64,000 bases of DNA, from NCBI GenBank assembly GCA_963082975.1, contig OY720348.1:21319146-21383145 (forward strand). Reading direction: 5' to 3'. Below the pieces are notes generated by a model. That model made no database searches. It worked only from the letters and a program-made list of their open reading frames with translations, and was not told the origin of the DNA. The stretch comes from Labia minor. Lineage: Eukaryota > Arthropoda > Insecta > Dermaptera > Spongiphoridae. Each line of letters starts with the position of its first letter. Position 1 is the first letter of the stretch. Positions 36,744 through 50,510 of the stretch are shown here, one piece after another. The translations under genes were made by a program, and so were the position numbers.

Positions 36744-36904
36744 TTTTTCTTTTTTCGAGTGTCAAAACTGTCAACTTGACTATTTGAGTTCAATGAATGA
36801 ATCAAAATATTTCGTTACCTCCTGTCATTGTTACTCAATAATAAACAATTATTCAACATTATTATTTCAAATTAAACATATTCTCTCTCTAAAATTTCCT
36901 CAAA

Positions 36905-39900
36905 ATGTCTTGTCAAATGAATTTTATAGCAAAATTTTTTAATTTAGATCATATTAAAAAAGTTTTATTTGAAGAAAATGAATTATCAGGTAGTTGTTCT
37001 TTTGTATTTGAATTTGATGATTAAATTCATTTATTTATTTTTTTTTCTATAAATTTAGATAAATCTTTGGATAACGCTTCAAGTAGTGGTTGTGATGTAA
37101 AATCACCATGGCTTCAAGAATGTAAATTCTCCATGTCCCCTACATGTGACATTTTAGCAATTGCCAGGAAACAAGTATTAGCAGTTTTAACATGTTAGTT
37201 TTTTTTCATTATTTTCTAAAAATGTAACCTATACACACATAGAAACTGTTGATGAATTGAATTGAATGTTTGTTAAAATAACATCTTGGAAAGATTATTT
37301 AAATTAATTGTATAAATCTAAATAAGAATACATTTTTATTCAAGATGAAGTTTCAAGTCGATTTATTTGTTTTTATGTGCATTTATATAAGAATATATAG
37401 GTATATTTTCATTATCCTCTGACCAATAATAGTACATACATTTACAAAGAAAACTTGAATTAGTGATTTTCATTATAACAATAAATTATTTAAATTTTTC
37501 GAAATTTTAATTATTAAAAGAAAAAATCGTTTCTTTACGATGGTATATACACAATGTATATTATATATTTATTTTTTTGATTTATATTAAAGTTAATTAA
37601 TTTCAAATTTATTATTATTACATTCACTTTTCATTTCATTTATCTTCTTCACCCATTCAAACAACAATTTAAAAAAAAAACAAAAATAATTTCACTTTAG
37701 ATAAATATTTTATTTATACATATTTGAAATCTTTTAAATCAATAAAAATAATCAAATTTTTTTCTATTTTCTGAATATTTAATAATTTTTCATCACAGCT
37801 AAATGGGATTCACAAGAAGAATCAGATATGAAAACAAAATACCATCTTACTTTCCATAATGTAATAGTAGAACATGAAGGGTTTGTATTTCCTTTTTGAA
37901 AATTTTTATGAAGCAAATACTCTAGTTTAATCAATCATAATTATAATTTCAGAGAAGAAATTACATCTTTAATATGTCTTCCACTTCTTTCACAAAATAA
38001 AACTAGTCACGGTATACCTGATTGGACTTGTATTATTGTCGGTTTTTCTTCAGGATATATTAGAATTTATACTGAAGTATGTTATCTATAAATTATGAAT
38101 TTGAAAATAAAATATTTATTTTAAAAATGAGTTTTGTTTTAGACTGGTGATCTATTAGTTTCTGAATTTTTAAGTAAGGAAAGGGTTATCAATATAAAAT
38201 GTCAATCACGTGATTTCTCATTACTGCAAGAAGCTTCGGAAGAAATATATATTACATTGGAATCGACTCTTTGTATAATTTCTGGAAATTCTCTCTTTCA
38301 AACATTAAAAGCATATAGAAATCAACTAGCTAGAAGTAATATATTTTTTTTTTAATTATAAAAATTACCTTGAAATGAATTATTTATTTTAAAAATATAT
38401 TTAAAATAAAAACAATTATTATAACACATGCTAAAATCTTATCATTGTTTTAATTGCTTAAAAATTTAACTTTATTTAATTTAATGTAACATTAAATAAT
38501 ATATTTTTTAGTAAAAGCATCATGTTCTGAACCTTTTAAAATGTCACCAATTTTATACAAAAAGTGGATATTTGATAATCAAGAGGTACTTAATGATTGT
38601 GAAGTGATTGGACCTTCTAATACAAATAGTTTTGATCATCTAATGACAGCTTCACTATCGGGAGGTTTTAATACAATGTACCATTCCTCTCCTCCTAGGA
38701 GTTCATTGATTGTGGCTGTAGGTAAAAAACCTTTTGTCGGTTTTCATTATGCCATTGAAGGTAGCCAGAATGCAGTTTTATCTGATGTTGCTAAAGTAGT
38801 TGTATCTAAAGTGAAAACAGTTTTTGGACAAGCTATGCAGTAAGTTTCAAAACTTAATTTTACTTTTCTTTATAATATATTTTATTAGAAATTTCTATAT
38901 GCTAATTTTTTTAAAACTATTCTCTTTTATAAAATTTTGATTATCTTAAATGCTTAAATATATATATAAATAAATTTATGAGTTTTTAAAAATACGTACT
39001 TTAATAATTTTATTCATTATCTACGATGATATGTATAGTGTATAGTATATATATATATATATATATCCCCTCAAAGCAAAATTTATGAATTTGTTATTTT
39101 TTTAAGTTCTTGTTTGATTCAATTCATTTATGTATATCTTCTTTTAAATATATTTTTATTTAATCATCAAACAATAAATTTAATACAAATATTAGCATTA
39201 AATTTATTGAATATGGAATTTAGTAATATATCATATAATTAACATTTGTTTTATCCATTTAGGAACTGGCTTGTTGGACCAAAAAAACAAACGACACCTA
39301 AACCAAATGAACAAATTAATCAGCATCCTGACTCGCTGTCATGTCGTTTTGGACTAGTTGATTACATGCGCTGTGCAGATAGCATCACTTTATCACCAAA
39401 TCGTCAACTTGCAGCAGTAACTGATTCACTAGGTCGGATTTTTCTGATCGATATTCATAAAGGAGTTGCATTACGAATGTGGAAAGGTAGCACAATTTAA
39501 TACATGTATATTTTAATCAATTAATATTAAAGGAAATTAACATTCTCATCAAATTTGAAAATACTTAAAAGTAATAATTAACTTCAGGCTATCGAGATGC
39601 TCAATGTTCGTGGCTTGAAGTAATGGAAGATCGACCTCATATATCAGGGGCCGCCGCCCGGCTTCGTTCCAATCAACTTCGTATGACAGTTTTTCTTGTT
39701 ATTTATGCACCCAAAAAAGGACTTCTCGAAATATGGGCAATGGAACAAGGATTAAAAATTGCCACGTTTACTACAAGTAAACATGGAAGGTATTATAAAT
39801 GAAAATATTAATAATTAAAATTCACTTTGTCTGGGAAAGTATTAGATAATAATGGCTATAAACATATATAAATGATAAATTGAGGAATATGTCTTAGCTA

Positions 39901-42900
39901 TTAAAATTATTTATAAATTTAAAATTTAATTTTAAATCATTTATTATTTGATGTTCAATTTTATTTTCATTGAATAATAAGAAAAATGTATATATATATA
40001 TATGCATATAATAAATAGAATTTAAAAAATTATTATTTTTTAAATTAATTATAATTTTTATATTAATATTTTTTTTTATAGATTAATTTACTTAGATTAT
40101 GGGTTAATGGGAACTTCTGAACAAAATATTAGAACTAAAAATAAACCTGCATACATGTGCCTTTTTTTGGATGATGAAGGTCGTCTTACTGAAATTCAAG
40201 TTCCTTTTCACTTGGCCCTTAATGATAAAAATAGTAAACATGCTAAGGACGCCCATTTGCTTAAAAAGTAAGATATGTTTTTATTATATATTAGAAATAA
40301 CAAACTAATTTATATTTACAGTATATTCATTTGATAAATTCAATTTTATATAATTTAAATGATTTAATTCATTTCATTTATTATAAAATAATATAATTTT
40401 ACAGACTTCGAAGATTATTACGTGAAGATTGTGATGAAGAAAAACAAATAGCATTAATTTCAAAAACTGGAAAAGAACTTGAAACCAATCAATTCCGATT
40501 TCAATATATTCAAACAATCACTGAAAGTCGTTATATAACTTTAGAGCCATTAAAGGCTGCTCTTGAAATATCAGAGCTTTGGAATCTTCATGGTACATTT
40601 TATATAAAGATTCTTTTTTTTTCTTTTCAAAATAACTATATATATTTTTATTATAATTTTTCAACAAAGAAACCGAAGATGTTGAAGGGAGAGTTCTATT
40701 TAATATGATTTCCAATTTAAATCAGTTAATTGAGTTCTATCATTTTGTAAAAATTCAAAATTCTCAACCACCAAATTATAATTCACTTATAGCATCGGAT
40801 GCCAACTCCGAACAGGTATTCATATTGATAAAAATACATTTTTTCATTTTAGTTAATACTTGTCATTATTATATATTTTAGAATTTGCACACACTTTTAA
40901 AAGTTTCTGAAAGGGAAGTATCAAGTTTAAAAGTTGTTTTATATACTTTAAGAGATTTATCCCTCTCAGACACATCAATACCAAATTTGGGTGATGAACA
41001 TTCCTCAAATAATATACAAAAAGGAAAAGTACATTTTACCGATGATGATAAATTAACGCTTTCTCAATTCCTCTCTGGTTTCATATTCAATGAACCTGGT
41101 TCTGGAATAACTTTGAAATCAGATCTCTCTGAAGATTTACTTAAGAAAATAGGTCTATTTTTTAAATTAGAAAACTTATTATTTAAAGAACATAATATAT
41201 ATAATATATTTTTATAATCATATTTTTAGGAGAATTTCTGTTTCAAGGAATTCTTTATTCTGATTGTTCAATCGAGGAATGGCAATCTGCTGCTATTAGT
41301 AGTGGACTACAATCTCTACATTTATTAAAACTCCTCTTTGTTTTCTGGTTATACAAAACAAATCCCAATCGTAAAATAGAACTTGAAATGACTCGGCTTC
41401 GTGAAATAATAAAAGGCATTTGTAGCATTACAGGTATTTTTATAAAATTAATTTTTGAATTATAACTATGTCATCTATTTAAATCTAATCAAGATATGCA
41501 AGAGCAAAATAGAAAAATAAAAAGAATATTAAAATGATTTAAACTTTTATGTTGACCAATAATCTTTCTTTCTTTACTTATATATTTTATAAGATGGTTA
41601 AATAATCTTTCTTTCTTTACTTATATATTTTATAAGATGGTTAAATATTCTTTCTTTAAATGTAAAATCATGAAAAAATAAACATATATTTAGTTTTATT
41701 CTAAAACAATTAATAATATTACCAATACAAACTTAAAATATATTCATGTTTATTTTATTTTATTATAATTAAATTATATTTTAGGTCTTGATCAAGTTTG
41801 TGCTCCATATAATGATATTTCACCTTTCTGGGATGAAATAAGAACACAACTTTGTAATTCAACTAATCCTCTTGGAGCTCTAACAGCTGTATTTGTATGC
41901 CGTTTAGTAAACCTTGAATATGAACGAATTTATGAACAAAGTGAACTTAATCAAGCACTTGCTGCTAGCCTTGAATCAACAGAAAGTGATCTTCTTTGCA
42001 ATAATAATGAAAATAATGAAAAAAAAGAATTGCCTTTAGAAAATGCTAACATAGGTGTGCTTTTACTTTTTTCTAATAAGAATATTTTGTAAAAATTCAT
42101 CCCATAGCAAAAACATTTCTAAATCTTTTATTTATTTTAGACGTTAAAAATAAATATTTAGAAAATTCTGTAGAAGGAGATACCATGCAAGTTTCAACTA
42201 CTTCAGAATGGGAAAAAGTTTCAAGGGATCTTTTTAAATGGAGTGAACTCATGGAACAATTAGAACGTTTAGCTATATTAGCAGCTGTTTTAAGCATTCC
42301 GCCTTTACCACTTTTGCCCAGAAATAAAAATCTCACTAGAAATTTGCATTTCTCATGTCAACCACAAAGATATTCTCCATTTAAAAAATCTTTAAAAGAT
42401 ATTCTTTCACAAGGAAAAGGTATATTAATTTCACATAATTTTTAATTAAGTTTTAACATTTTAATTTATATCCGTCATGGACATAGATAATTAGATATTA
42501 TTAATTTATAATAATTTATATACTCGTATATAGTAAAATATGGGAAGATAAGATATTTAATTTTGATGCTCTAATATCTAGGTTCAGTATCTGCATTGAT
42601 AGCAAAATGGCTTTCTGCTTCTGGAATTGATCCAATCCTATTAATTGATCCTAAAGAGTTAGAAGAAGAAAACCATGAATTTCACAGTGATGATGATACC
42701 CCGTCAAGACTAGAATCCAAACCACTTGAGGGAAAACCAGTCGAGATAGAATGTGCACGGGAACCTTCTTTTTTGGAAGATCAACATTCTAGAGTGATTG
42801 GTAAGGTTACTTTAAAGTCTATCAAATTAGATTAAATAATTAACTCAAAAAACAAAAACAAAATAATACTCTCACACACATACACATGTAGCTTATCTAC

Positions 42901-45538
42901 ATTATCTCTATTAAAAGTATAAAATTGATGTTGATTATTTTTTTATTTTAGATCGCATTATATTATTAAGGCAATATTTTCCATATTCAGCCTCCTCTTC
43001 GGTGCTTGTAGCAAACCTCTGCTGGGAATATGTTCTTGTTTGGAAAAAATCTGTCTACGATATCAAAGCATTAGATGCAGCTTTGGCTTGTATTCGTGCA
43101 ATTCCTTCGGCTAAGTTGAAACTAGGTTTCTTATAAAATAACACACTTTTTTATATATATTAATTATTAATATTAAATATAAACTCTTCATCTAATAAAT
43201 AATTACTAAAATTGTAGGATTGTGCTCTCTTTTGTGGTCAATGCATGTGGGTAAGCCGTTTGAAGCAACAGCTCGGTTAATTCATGCATATGGCAATGTC
43301 CCATCAGAACAACAACAATGTTGGCAAGAAGTTGGACTAACCGATCTACAAATTCCTCAATTTCTACATAATTGTACTCAACTTTTGGATATTTTTATGG
43401 AGGTATACTTCAATTAAAAAAAAAAAATTATTTAATAAAAAAAATTTATACTAAAAACTTGTAAACAAAACAAAAAAAAACCTGAATCTTTTAAAGTATT
43501 AAATTGAATGATTTTTAATTTTAAGGCCCAAGTTTTAAGTTCAATGAATACTGACCCTGTAAGACCACTTTCGTCTGACATTGATACTTCTGAAGATCTC
43601 TGGTTGGATTCCGATTCCGGTCCTCGTCCATTTTGTGACCTTGCTTTAGAACAACCTCCTGTAAATTATGATCTTCTTTATCTTCATTATCAGCTGGCAG
43701 TAACACTTCATATGATAGCTGCTCTTAGATTACGTTTAAATAAACCATTAACTTCATTATTTGATCCAGTGGTTAGTAAATAAATAATTTATAAATATTA
43801 TATGTGTAAATAGAGGTTGAGAGATAATTATGCATGTTTATATTTACCAAAAGACATCTACTTTCATATTTTTTCAAATTTATTATCAACCATTTTAAAT
43901 AGAATACACAAAAAATTTTACGTAACATTAGATTAAGTATTAAAAAAAAATATTTGAAATGAAAATGAAATATAATTTTAAAATTTAAGTACATAATAAA
44001 AACTTATATAAGTTTTTTTCAGGGGTACAATGCATTTTTTTCTGATATGCATCTTAAGCCACAACTTCCTAGTCATCAACCTGAACCAAGACTTTTAAAT
44101 GCAAGAGTCAATTTTCTTTGTAGGGTTATGTCAGCTGCAATTATAATTGCTATAGAAGGAAGAGATCTGTCTCCAGAAACACCTGATGAATTATTTGAAA
44201 AATTTCAATTCCGTTCTAGTCAAGCTTATAGTCAACAGGTATTATTTTTCAGATTTCTAATTTTAGAATGATAGATTAAAAAAATTTTATTCAAAACATA
44301 TTTTAAAATTTTTCAGTTGATAAAACATTTTATTTTATAAGATTTATTTATATTCGTTTAAAAATTTTGATTCTATTTACTATCTCGCCACGAAAATTTT
44401 CGATGTCGAGATTTTGATATTATTAAACGTTTTGAAGGTTCCTGAATCATTTGCACTAAGGTTGAGAAAAATGTCTGTGTAAATATGTGTGTAAGTGTTG
44501 TGTGTGTGTGTGTGTGTGTAGACAAGATTACGCAAAAACTGTTTGAGCTAGAATAATGAAATTTGGTACACGGGCATTATTCAAAATTCATAGTTTTCTA
44601 TCAACTTTTAAGAAATGTAGCTCATCCGGTCTTACCTACCACGCGTTTTCATTTTTTTTTTCCTCTAAAAAATTTACTGATGATTTGCTTTTGCAAACTT
44701 ATTTAAATATTACTTAAAAAGCATATTTTCAACATCGTCATAGGCATCAGAGAATCAGATAACTGAATGTGATATTTCAGCATCTGCGCTATGATAATTT
44801 TATCATATTTAGTTTTCATCATTTGCCTTGAGTTCAAATCAGGAATGAACCAACTGATATTGATTGTATTAATATTAAATGAATGGTTATTTATTTTTAC
44901 AGACCAATAAATGGATAAATTTATCTCATAATTTAGCAAATGCTTGGGGTGTGTCTAGAGATAAATTAAGACGACATCATGTCTCAGAGCTTTATAAACA
45001 AGGATTAGATAGATATGCGGAAGAGGTAAGGAATAATTAACTGATATGAAAATAAATAATTAAATAAATGATCTGTTGTATCATTTTTTAAATAAAATAT
45101 AGATATTACCTGCAGTGGATGACAAAAAAGTCCTGGCTTCTCAACTTCTGATAATTGTTGGCCAACGTGTAAAACTCTTCATAGAACAATCTCATAATTT
45201 TCGTGAATGTTTATCAAATATGAGCCCTTCCCTCTCAATTTGGATAGATGCTTTGGTACATCATTTCACTCATAAAATTATTATTATTATTATTATTATA
45301 TTCTGTTATTTACTCTAAAAAATAAAAAAATTATTAATTTTTGCAGAAATCGCTTGATCACAAGAAAAACATTCCTTTGTCTGATACCCATCAATTGCTT
45401 ATTCAAGCATTGTCTCTTTTAAAAGATGATCATCATCCTCATATGTCACGAGGAACTCAACTTTTAGAAACCCTTGAAGCATTTGAAGCCACAAAATTAG
45501 CTGATTTAAACGCAAATGAACAATTTTCAAGACGTTAA
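36905..45538 (+). CDS. RAB3GAP2: Rab3 GTPase-activating protein non-catalytic subunit, complete, 23 exons
   Basis: RAB3GAP2 pairs with RAB3GAP1 to stimulate GTP hydrolysis by Rab3 and to act as a Rab18 exchange factor on the ER; the complex also affects autophagy. Exons: 36905-36989, 37059-37193, 37799-37880, 37953-38076, 38143-38335, 38512-38839, 39263-39486, 39588-39789, 40082-40267, 40405-40592, 40670-40815, 40882-41152, 41230-41433, 41785-42054, 42141-42419, 42582-42800, 42952-43125, 43218-43402, 43526-43771, 44023-44238, 44903-45025, 45103-45255, 45347-45538. One frame, 1474 aa (human about 1393). Conserved blocks: [20 protein letters not shown], then [37 protein letters not shown], then DAQCSWLEV and [11 protein letters not shown]: the N-terminal beta-propeller region. 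[20 protein letters not shown] is a late block. Residues from exon 11 to 16 are more variable. Confidence 0.94.
44376..44650 (+). repeat. family A dispersed repeat, copy A1, in RAB3GAP2 intron 20
   Basis: Block order: tactatctcgcc; attttcgatgtcgagatttt; ttgaaggttcctgaatc; a (GT)n tract; caagattacgcaaaaac; tgaaatttggtac; ttttctatcaactttt; ctcatccgg. The same blocks recur at 50.2, 55.3 and 57.8 kb. Noncoding; the GT tract is always at the same internal place. Confidence 0.75.
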
Positions 45539-46699
45539 ATTCACATAATCATTTAAAGTGAAATTCCTAATAAATAAATTCCTAAAAAATTTCCATCTTC
45601 TAAACTTCTAAAATCTTAACTTTTACTCTTATTAAATTCTATTTATAAATTATAGTAATATTAATTTTAAAATTTAGAAAAATAAAAATAAAATATATAT
45701 ATTTATATATATATATAGAATACTCATTAATTTAATAGTTTTTAAAACATTTTATTTTAAAATGTATTAAATTAACAGATCCAAAATTTATCACTGTTTT
45801 ATTTATTTTTTAAAGTTTTCGAATAATGACAACATAATTATTTTTGGAATGGAGAATATACTAATTAATAAAATTTATAATATGAAAGAATTAAAAAAGT
45901 AAATTTATATTTTATTCTTGTATTTCTTTCCTTTTTATTTTATACGTATTATCTCTTGGACCAATTTTTAATTTTTTAATAATTTTAAGTTAATAAATTT
46001 TAAATATGAACTCTGTATGTAGATATATTATTTTTTATCAATTTATTAATTAAATTATATTCAAGTAATCACAGAAATATAAGAGCAATAACCATGAAAA
46101 TCAAATTATTAACACTCTTCAAATTATAATTATAATAATAAACATATTTATAAATATTTAAATACACAATTTATATTAAGTGTTAATATATATATATATT
46201 TAATAATATTTTTTCTAATAAATCTTTATTTTTGTTTTAATATTTTGACCTATTTCCTTAAAAAACAACAACAAAACAAAAACATTTTACATAACAATTT
46301 TATAATCCAATGAAAATTATTCACTTTTTTCATTTTTTTTTTTAAAGAAATTCATTTAATTTATCAAATATTTCTATCACAATGTCATATTCATATTTTA
46401 TATTCAAATTTTACTTTAACATTGATAAAACTTTAATATAAATACAATTTTATAAATTAAAAATTTTGAATGATAATATGATATAATGTATTGAAAGGTA
46501 AAATTAAGAACATTTACATGAAATTGAACGATAAATTCTCAATTGATAATCCTATTATAGAAAACTTGGAGACTGAAAAGTTCTCTTAAATAAGAGGTTG
46601 ATTTTTTTTTTGTTAATATATGATCTATTTACTCAATATATATAGTGAATAATTTGGTCCAAAAGTTTTACACTTTAGAACATATGCTAATAAAGTAAA

Positions 46700-47045
46700 A
46701 AACTAATAAATCGATTTTTCTTGTTGTAGTATATGGGTGTGGCCCATAACTTTAAATGATAATTGGTATTTGAAAATAGGTTTGTATAATTTATAGTCGG
46801 AAATCATTACGGATCAAGGAATTACATGATCTCTATGCATTCCCAAAATTGTGGCTCGAATGGGTGAATAAAAGATGAAAATTTCGTGAAACAAATTAGT
46901 AAACAAATCTTTGTAGATAACTATAGGGAGGGCAATAACATTTAAATATGAAGGAATTGGTTGAAGAAAGAATTGAAAAGAGGATTAGGGGAATGTTGTT
47001 GATATTGTGTCAAAGATTTTTGATTTCAGTGGGTCCACAAAGATG
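46700..47045 (+). mobile_element. LINE 3' fragment (copy L4)
   Basis: With stops and shifts it reads LVVVYGCGP, then RIKELHDLYAFPKIVARMGE, the region after the reverse transcriptase of the family seen at 58.3-59.3 kb. It ends in an AATAAATAAAT-like tail. Too decayed for function. Confidence 0.5.
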
Positions 47046-48287
47046 AATAAATAAATAACATAACAGACTCATTAAATTTATCAAAATTATATATAATTTT
47101 TTTAAATATAATAAAATAATAAATAATAATAAATTAATATATATATATATATATTTAAAATCATATGACATGATAGAAAAAAAGTTTTTTTCGAGTTATT
47201 ACGTTTTTAAGCTTATTTTATTTTGATAATTAAAATGAATTCTTACTTTTTTAAAAATATATTTTTAATTGAAATGAAAAATTAAATTAAAATTAAATAT
47301 ATTTCTGTTGAAATTTCAAAATTTGTATTTTCTGGATGAAATTTTCATAAATATTAAATCCATAAAGAATATTTGCATAAATGAAAAAATAAGATTTTTC
47401 TTTTCTAATCGATATATTGTAATTTTTTTATAGACTTTTCCAAAAGTTAATCTTCAAAGAATAACAAGAAAAAAAAAAAACAAGATGATTTAGAATGTTC
47501 AAGAGATTTTTTTTTAATAAAAAAATCTCGATATATGCTTTTCTAGAAACTGGCCGTTGTCATTACTTTAATAGAGTGGATATAATAAGAGTAGATACGT
47601 ATAATTTGGATACGAAGAGCTTTAGAAACGCCTCAGGTTCAATTAATTATTAGTTATGGTAGAAGTACCTTAAGCTTTATATAAATAAGGCTACATTTTA
47701 ATCAAACTAAAACCTTCAAAGATAATCACCAAATACCTTAGAACGAAAAAGCAACTTTGAACCTCTAAGCTCCCCTCCAGCCTTTCTCTAGTTATATATA
47801 TATACTGTCTAAGCAGAGAGGGAATACAGAGTGGAAATAATTATATCAACTCCTAACAGTCTTTTTTAAAACAACCAAAAAGGTAAAAGAAAATATGATA
47901 AAAAAAGGATTGGTTAAAAAAAAAAATTAAATTACTTAACTAATAAGAAAAATACTCGATAGGGAAAAAACCAAAATAAATGTAAAATATTTTCATTATA
48001 TTTAGTATAATAAAGAATAGAAGGAATATATTATATTTTCGAATAAACAAAAAATTATATAATAATACATAAATGTGACATTAAATTTTACATACATTCA
48101 TTTTAAATTTTAAAATATTTTTTTAAGTAAGAAAAGAAAGGAGGTGGGAATAAATTTTATGAAATTTAAAAAAAAATTATGTTTAAGTTTGCAATTTAAA
48201 GAAATTTTATTAGCGTTTAGAAATTGCTACTCAGTTTTCAATCATAATTTTCATCGCGCCCCCCGCTTACAACGAAATGTATAAAAA

Positions 48288-48770
48288 AATTAGCTGGAGT
48301 ATGTCCACTCGACTATCTCGCAATTTGAATTGGATTAAATAACATAATATATTATATTTAAATTAAATTTAATTAATTATAAATTATAAATTAAAATTAA
48401 TAAATAATATTTATTAAACCAGCGCACCACGTCACGTGTTGGCGCGTGAGATTTGCAGTGTTAAAAAATTAATTCTGGTACTTTCAGTGATTCAATCAAG
48501 CTGAAATTCTATATATAGCGGTTTTATACAATTTTTAATCATATGAAAAATTATCAAACATATATCTTTATTTTTACGTGCCTTGGTGCCTTCAACAAAG
48601 AGCCAAACATCCGCTGGTTTGATGGATTGATTGATTTTAATTTATAATTTAATTAATTAAATTTAATTTAAATATAATATATGTTATTTAATCCAATTCA
48701 AATTTAATTTTAAATTTAATTAATTAATTAAATTATAAATTAAAATCAATCAATCCATCAAACCAGCTTC
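48288..48770. repeat. family D repeat with long A/T inverted arms (copy D1)
   Basis: A left arm (about 48321-48424) and right arm (48612-48705) are inverted copies, beginning caatttgaattggattaaat and closing accagcg. The 190-base centre has a distinctive GC patch, accacgtcacgtgttggcgcgtgag. A further partial arm follows to 48768. A second copy starts at 49871. Noncoding; possible foldback element. Confidence 0.65.
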
Positions 48771-49870
48771 TTTAAATAAGAAATTCAAATTTTCTATTTA
48801 AAAAGTATTATAGGATGGTTGGTAACAATAAATTTGATAGAAATGAAATGTATCATGATTCAACATTTCAATTCATTCATGTTTGTTCAAAGTCACAGTG
48901 AACAAATTTGATTGTAATATAAAATTAAAAAATTATAGTCTAAAAATAAATATTATTAAATTAAAAAAAAAAAAATTTATTAAAAAACGAGAGAGATACA
49001 AAATGAATAAAATAAATAATAAAATCGGGAATATAAGAATGAATTTGGTATAGTGAAGTTTTAATGATTCTACATTAAAATGAATTTCAAATAAAAATAA
49101 AATATTTTTTCATATTGAATATCAAGCCCCAACTTTCTTCTATAGCAGAGGGGTTGGAGTCATTTTTTCAAAATATCAAATTTTTCGCGAGCCACATACA
49201 GTTCAATACCTATTAAAAAATTATTTTTTACTGAAATTCTATTTATTAAATACAAAAAATAGACATATAAAGATGTGTATTGAATTCAAATTTTAAATCT
49301 CTTGATCTCTCTTTTACTTATCTTGATAATTCTTTAAAATTTGGTAAATAATTGGTGACAGCATTTTTTTACATTAATTCTTTCACTGGTCTAATCTCTA
49401 GTAAAGTGGAATAAAATAATTTACAGGTTGTCGCTAATATTGTTTTTAATGTTTAGTGACGAAAAAAAGTAAAATCGGTTCAGACAAATCAACTTTTTTA
49501 TTTTAATTCAAATTTTGATTCAAATGAAATGTGTCAACCTTTCAATTCATTCCTGTTCATAACAAACTTGTTTGTCCTATAAAACATTTAAATATTTACT
49601 TTTACTAAAGTAAATTAATAATAAAAATATACGATAGAATAATCAATAACTTAATCAAAGAGAGAAATAATAAAAATAATATAATATTTTAGATGCAAAT
49701 TACTAAATTTATAAAATTTTTCATATGATTTTATAATATCCTAATATTAAGAGGTAAGTTAATTGAGAGGAGGTGCCTATGCTATACTAATAATATGAAT
49801 TTAAATAAAAAAAAAACAACATATTTTGATTTTATTTGGTAAAATTCAGCCTCTCTCGGATTATATTTGA

Positions 49871-50177
49871 AATTAGCTGGAGTGTCTCCACTCGACTATC
49901 TCGCAATTTGAATTGGATTAAATAACATAATATATTATATTTAAATTAAATTTAATTAATTATAAATTATAAATAATAAATAATAAATATTAAACCAGCG
50001 CATGTTTGGCTTTTTGTTGATGGCACCACGTCACGTGTTGGCGCGTGAGATTTGCAGTGTTAAAAAATTAATTCTGGTAATTTCAGCGAATCAATCAAGC
50101 TGAAATTCTATATATAGCAGTTTTATACAATTATTAATCATGTGAAAAATTATCAAACATATATCTTTATTTTTACG
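49871..50177 (+). repeat. family D repeat (copy D2)
   Basis: Near-identical to D1 from agctggagt through the GC patch to tatctttatttttacg, 1.58 kb downstream in the same orientation. It keeps 23 bases (catgtttggctttttg...) missing from D1's left arm, and it has no right arm: family A copy A2 begins exactly where the arm would lie. Confidence 0.65.
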
Positions 50178-50510
50178 GTCACTTTAGAGGAAAAAAAATC
50201 AAAACGTTGTAGGTAATGACCCTCTTCCGGTTGAGCTACATTTCTCAAAAGTTGATAGAAAACTATGAATTTTGAATAATGCCCATGTACCAAATTTCAT
50301 CATTCTAGCTCAAACCGTTTTTGCGTAATCTTGCCTACATACATACACACACACATACACACACACATACACACACACATACACACACACAGACATTTTT
50401 CTCAACCTTAGTGAAAATGATTCAGGAACCTTCAAAACGTATAAAAACATCAAAATCTCAACATCGAAAATTTTCGTGATCGCAATACTATCTCTGGCGA
50501 GATAGTAAAA
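50178..50510 (-). repeat. family A dispersed repeat, copy A2
   Basis: The most complete family A copy, in reverse: ccggttgagctacattt, ttgatagaaaactatg, gtaccaaatttcatcattct, a (CA)n tract at 50340-50393, ctcaaccttagtgaaaatg, and tctctggcgagatagta at the end. It confirms the block order of A1. Confidence 0.75.

Larger units (their letters stand above)
32825..36904. other. intergenic region between TMCC and RAB3GAP2 (both plus)
   Basis: From 32825 to 35100 the sequence is almost pure A/T with (TA)n tracts (33615-33641) and no gene; the TMCC 3' UTR must lie at its left. From 35101 to 36604 there is a TA-flanked repeat element with inverted ends. The final 300 bases (36605-36904) are the probable RAB3GAP2 promoter and 5' UTR. 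No RNA gene was seen. Confidence 0.4.

Noticed and set aside
50340-50393. Regularly spaced (acacacat)n units considered as a repeat-spacer array
   Set aside because: There are no unique spacers; it is a CA microsatellite at the fixed internal position of repeat family A, and this is an animal genome.
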